From the NCBI RefSeq assembly GCF_036417845.1, contig NC_089980.1, positions 44,948,501 to 45,012,500 on the forward strand: a stretch of DNA of 64,000 bases. Reading direction: 5' to 3'. Numbering within the stretch: the first letter of the stretch is position 1; each line of letters opens with the position of its first letter. Below are positions 60,701 through 64,000 of the stretch, in pieces. The notes below the pieces were generated by a model, which saw nothing but the letters and a program-made list of their open reading frames with translations, was not told the origin of the DNA and did no database searches. The stretch is from Apteryx mantelli. Taxonomy: Eukaryota > Chordata > Aves > Apterygiformes > Apterygidae. A program made the translations under genes and the position numbers.

Positions 60701-63530
60701 ACGTACCCTTCCACTGTGGTCCAGTTTCTTACTGTAGTCTCTGTCTTCCTGCTGGGCTCTGTAGATTCAGAATCACAGTCACTTTCTGCAGCTGCACTCT
60801 GGCCTTCCGCTCATCCCTGTCTGTGTGTATTTGGCAGCATCACCCCAATCTTCACACTGTCCAGCGTTTCTGGGGAGAACCTAGATCTCTTGAAAGTCTT
60901 CCTCAACATCCTTCCTCCACTGACCAACAGTAAAGAGCAGGAGGAACTAATGCAGCAGCTCACGGAGTTTCAGGTATGTAAGGGTAGTTCAGCTCTAGAT
61001 CTGCTCCTGCACTCATTACTGTGATGTGTGACAACCAGTTAGGTGCTCTGGACACCATGGGAGGACATGTGATGAACTTCTGGACTATTGGTAACTGTTA
61101 GAGTAAAGAGCAGACTTGCTCCTTGTAAAGGCCTGTTAGGCTCAGCTCTGTCGTAGCCAAGGGATGTCCATCTCACATAAAAGATGGTTTCTCTGGTTTC
61201 CACTTCTCGGGCTGAGGTTCCTCTAATGGAAAGATAGTGGGAACAGGTGAAAGCTCCGAGATGGCCTCTGATGCCCAGCAGACAGCTCCCCTCCCTCCAC
61301 ACATGGCGAGGGTGGCTTGTTCTTCTGGAGTGCTGTTTTCCAGCTGTCTGAGCAGCTTATTCTGGTTGCCTTCCTGCAGGTTGATGAAATCTATACTGTG
61401 CCAGAGGTGGGGACTGTTGTGGGAGGAACTCTATCGAGGTAAGTGATGCCAGGCAGATAGATGAGTGTGGGTGTGGATGGTTGCCAGATTTCCAACAAGG
61501 TTAAAGTCACCCACTGCTCTGAGAGCAGCAGAGTGGAAGCTATCCAGTCCTCTCTATCTGTATCAGATGGAAGCAGCATAAGGCTAAGTCAGTCCTGGCT
61601 CTTGCCAGATAACAGAGCTGATTGAGGGTAAAGCCCTACAGGGTGTTGGGAGGTGCTGTGAACAGCCCATTGCTCATGTGGCGGCAAGTGAGGACTCTGC
61701 TCTCAAGTTGCTAGATTAGGAATGTGACCTGTAGCGTGCTGAAAGAAGGCATGGTAGAACCCAGAGTCAGCAGAGGTTAGCCAGCATCCCAAGGTGTTGC
61801 TTTTCTCCTTCCTCAAGCAGGAGGAGAAGTAAATGTGCAAAGCAAATCCTCTGATCCCAGCAGAAGTTATCAGCTGTCCCTCAGTGTCCCAGGAATGGTC
61901 AGAGCAGTTTGGTTCTCGGGGTGCCCATACAGAATGGGTGCCAACTGCAGTCTGTCCAGGAGAAACAGTGCAATGTGGCAGAACACTGGGAGCACCTGTC
62001 CAAGCACCTGTCCAAGAGAAAAAAACACTTGGTATTCTAAGGAGTGATAGTGTGGCTTTTGCTGCTGCTGTAGGAAATCCCTGTTCATACCAGCTTTGTA
62101 TCCCTGTTAGTTCATCACATGCTTGAGTAGGAGTCCAGAGACACTCATCTCCTTGGCCCTGGGGAGTTAGTACAGGTCACTCTTGCAGAGTGCGGCTTCT
62201 TCCTTGTTTCCTGCTGAACTCTGTCCTGCTTTTGTGCCCTGGGCAGCGGGATCTGCCGAGAAGGGGAGAACCTGGTGGTTGGTCCCACTGATGACGGGAA
62301 GTTCCTCCGGCTGAAGGTGTGCAGCATCCAGCGTAACCGCTCAGCCTGCCGTGTGCTGCGGGCAGGGCAGGCAGCCACTCTGGCCCTTGGGCCCTTTGAC
62401 CGCTCCCTGCTGCGCAAGGTGAGTCCAGCTGCTGCCAGGCTCCTCACCACTCTAAAAACGGTAAGATCAGCTGCCAGGGTCCTCAGTGAGCAGGGCTGGA
62501 GGCTTCCATGGAGATCCTCCCTGGTAACATGGGAATGAAGTAGAGATGTTTGCAGAAAAGTTGCTGGAAGGGGAGGAAATGGCCAGGTTATGAAGTAGGA
62601 GGAGTGCAGGGCTGAGAATGGGAGACAAGGCCAAGTCCCAGAGTGGAAATGTGCGTGTGGTATGGGGCTGGCAAAGGGGCTGGCCCCAAGTGGTCTGAGC
62701 TTTGGGCTGTTGTGCAGGGCATGGTGATGGTGAGCCCAGAAATGAACCCCACCATCTGCTCAGTGTTTGAAGCCGAGATCGTGCTGTTGTTCCATGCCAC
62801 GACTTTCCGGAAGGGATTTCAGGTGACGGTGCATGTAGGAAACGTGCGGCAGACTGCTATTGTAGAGAAGATCCATGGAAAGGTAGGCCTGGGAGGAAAG
62901 GGGGGGGAATATGGACTTCCCTGTGGGGCTTGCTGGGATTCCACTATGCCCTCTAGTAAAGCCAGGGACCATGGGACTATCAAGTCCAGTTCTCTGGTAT
63001 CTTGGGCAGCTGTGTCCCTTCAGAGAGCATATTCGTCCCTTTATCCTGCCTGTATAGTTGATTTGCCTCTAACAATGTTAAAGAATTTCCTTATCACAAA
63101 ACAAGCAGCTTGCTGGATCCCAGCAAGACTGGGAAGGGAGGTGAACTCTCCATTCTCCAGAGCTTGTGTGTTCCTGTCTCCCACCATGCAGACAATAATG
63201 GGAAGGGCTCAAACTCTGCAGCTTAAGAGAGGCAACCAGCCCAGTTACCTCATCTTCTTAGCATCTACATCCACCTCTCCTTTATGCAGAGGTGCAGTAA
63301 GTGGGCCCAAGCGTCCCCCTTTGTCTCCTTAGGACAAGCTGCGGACAGGAGAGAAGGCAGTCGTCCGTTTCAGATTCATCAAGCATCCTGAATACTTGAA
63401 GATAGGAGCCAAACTGCTCTTCCGTGAAGGAGTCACCAAAGGCATTGGGCATGTCACTGACCTCCAAGCCATCACCACCAAAGAAAATGGTCTGGAGGAG
63501 TCCCTGGGGCCTGGACAACTGAGCTTCTGA
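54728..63530 (+). CDS. GTPBP2: GTPBP2, GTP-binding protein 2
   Basis: GTPBP2 is a translational GTPase related to GTPBP1 and EF-Tu, implicated with Pelota in rescue of stalled ribosomes. Twelve coding exons read in phase: 54728-54904, 57113-57139, 57729-57913, 58210-58318, 58876-59073, 59372-59546, 60176-60395, 60838-60973, 61380-61438, 62247-62418, 62718-62882 and 63333-63530. Total is 606 residues (human 602). The start [13 protein letters not shown] in Kozak context GCCGCCATGG matches the human N-terminus. G-domain motifs are P-loop GNVDSGKST (176-184), DLAGH (257-261) and the G4 motif SKVD (313-316, in place of NKxD, as in the family). Later domains show the EF-Tu-like beta-barrel landmarks [35 protein letters not shown] and [14 protein letters not shown]. 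The C-terminus (GQLSF) is variable. The 3' untranslated region runs off the right edge. Confidence 0.97.
57113..57139 (+). CDS. GTPBP2: GTPBP2 coding exon 2, a 27-base microexon
   Basis: Nine codons (AEDGNIEYK) lie between TTCTCTGACCAG and GTGAGT and join PPYLPPE of exon 1 to [11 protein letters not shown] of exon 3 without a phase change. Skipping it would remove nine residues and keep the frame. Confidence 0.93.
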
Positions 63531-64000
63531 CTACCACTAGGTCAGAGAGATCACTCACCAACGACTGGGGAGAAGGATGGAAGCTCCCCTGGCTCTCCAA
63601 GTGATGCCTGGAGCTGCTGCTGTCCAGTTCTAGTGTGGGCATCCCTCCTCTGTGCTGTGAGATGGAGCCTTGGAGAGTTTCTTGCATTCAGTGCCCTACA
63701 TGAGGCCAGTTAAGCATGTTCTCCACGTTGCCTGCTGCTTTGATTACCCTGCCCTCCAGAATAGATCAGAGGCACCTGCAGACCTGGGCAGGCAAGCTCT
63801 GGCTTTGTTTACTGTTTGAAAATTACTGGTTGGGAGGAGCAGAGCCCTCGAAGACTAGCAGTGAAGGGATTTTTTTTTCCATCTCTGATACAAGATCTGG
63901 TCCCATTCCAGCTCGATCCTGAGTAGTCCTGCAGCACATCCCTCTGGGGAGGGGATGGAAGAGGCCCTGCTACCCACAGTGGGGGCTTGGCTGAACCTTT
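63531..64000 (+). other. GTPBP2 3' untranslated region (partial)
   Basis: This sequence follows the TGA at 63528-63530. I see no AATAAA before the window end, so the transcript probably continues past 64000. No other gene is visible. Confidence 0.6.

Noticed and set aside
1-64000. tRNA, rRNA, CRISPR arrays and full-length endogenous retroviruses
   Set aside because: No cloverleaf-like genes, spaced repeat arrays or paired LTRs were seen on reading through the window.

Overview
The window looks like bird nuclear DNA. Genes are split by GT-AG introns, there are CpG-island promoters, and the main interspersed repeat is CR1, whose 3' end matches the avian consensus style (tandem AATCACAG-type end, then GGTTGGAAGGGACCTCTGG). 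Four conserved vertebrate genes can be read exon by exon: RSPH9 (minus, about 7.6-9.9 kb, 3' end off the left edge), an EPHX1-like microsomal epoxide hydrolase (plus, 41.3-49.6 kb), MAD2L1BP/p31comet (minus, 51.7-53.1 kb) and GTPBP2 (plus, 54.7-63.5 kb). From memory of the human map, RSPH9, MAD2L1BP and GTPBP2 are neighbours on 6p21.1, while human EPHX1 is on 1q42. So the epoxide hydrolase is an extra gene inside an otherwise conserved block.

Layout. 1-7632: last visible intron of RSPH9, with CR1 remnants and a TA/CA/TG microsatellite. 7633-9931: RSPH9 coding exons 4 to 1. About 9.48-10.58 kb: CpG-island promoter with several RFX X-box-like sites. 11.2-21.0 kb, plus strand: ten phase-compatible exon-like segments that form a candidate protein-coding gene of no family I recognise, divergent from RSPH9. 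21-41.3 kb: no supportable coding sequence, only old CR1 pieces and simple repeats. 41.3-49.6 kb: EPHX1-like gene, with the full alpha/beta-hydrolase catalytic set. 49.6-51.7 kb: tail-to-tail spacer. 51.7-53.1 kb: MAD2L1BP. 53.1-54.7 kb: very GC-rich head-to-head spacer. 54.7-63.5 kb: GTPBP2 in 12 coding exons.

Functions. RSPH9 is part of the ciliary radial spoke head. MAD2L1BP silences the spindle checkpoint. GTPBP2 is a translational GTPase of the GTPBP1/2 family linked to ribosome rescue. The EPHX1-like enzyme should hydrolyse epoxides on the ER membrane. These jobs are unrelated; the grouping reflects ancestral synteny. The item most worth checking is the candidate gene at 11-21 kb. Its exon phases join into one frame only if a single base in a six-A run of one exon is a sequencing error or a recent frameshift. 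No tRNA, rRNA or CRISPR array was seen.
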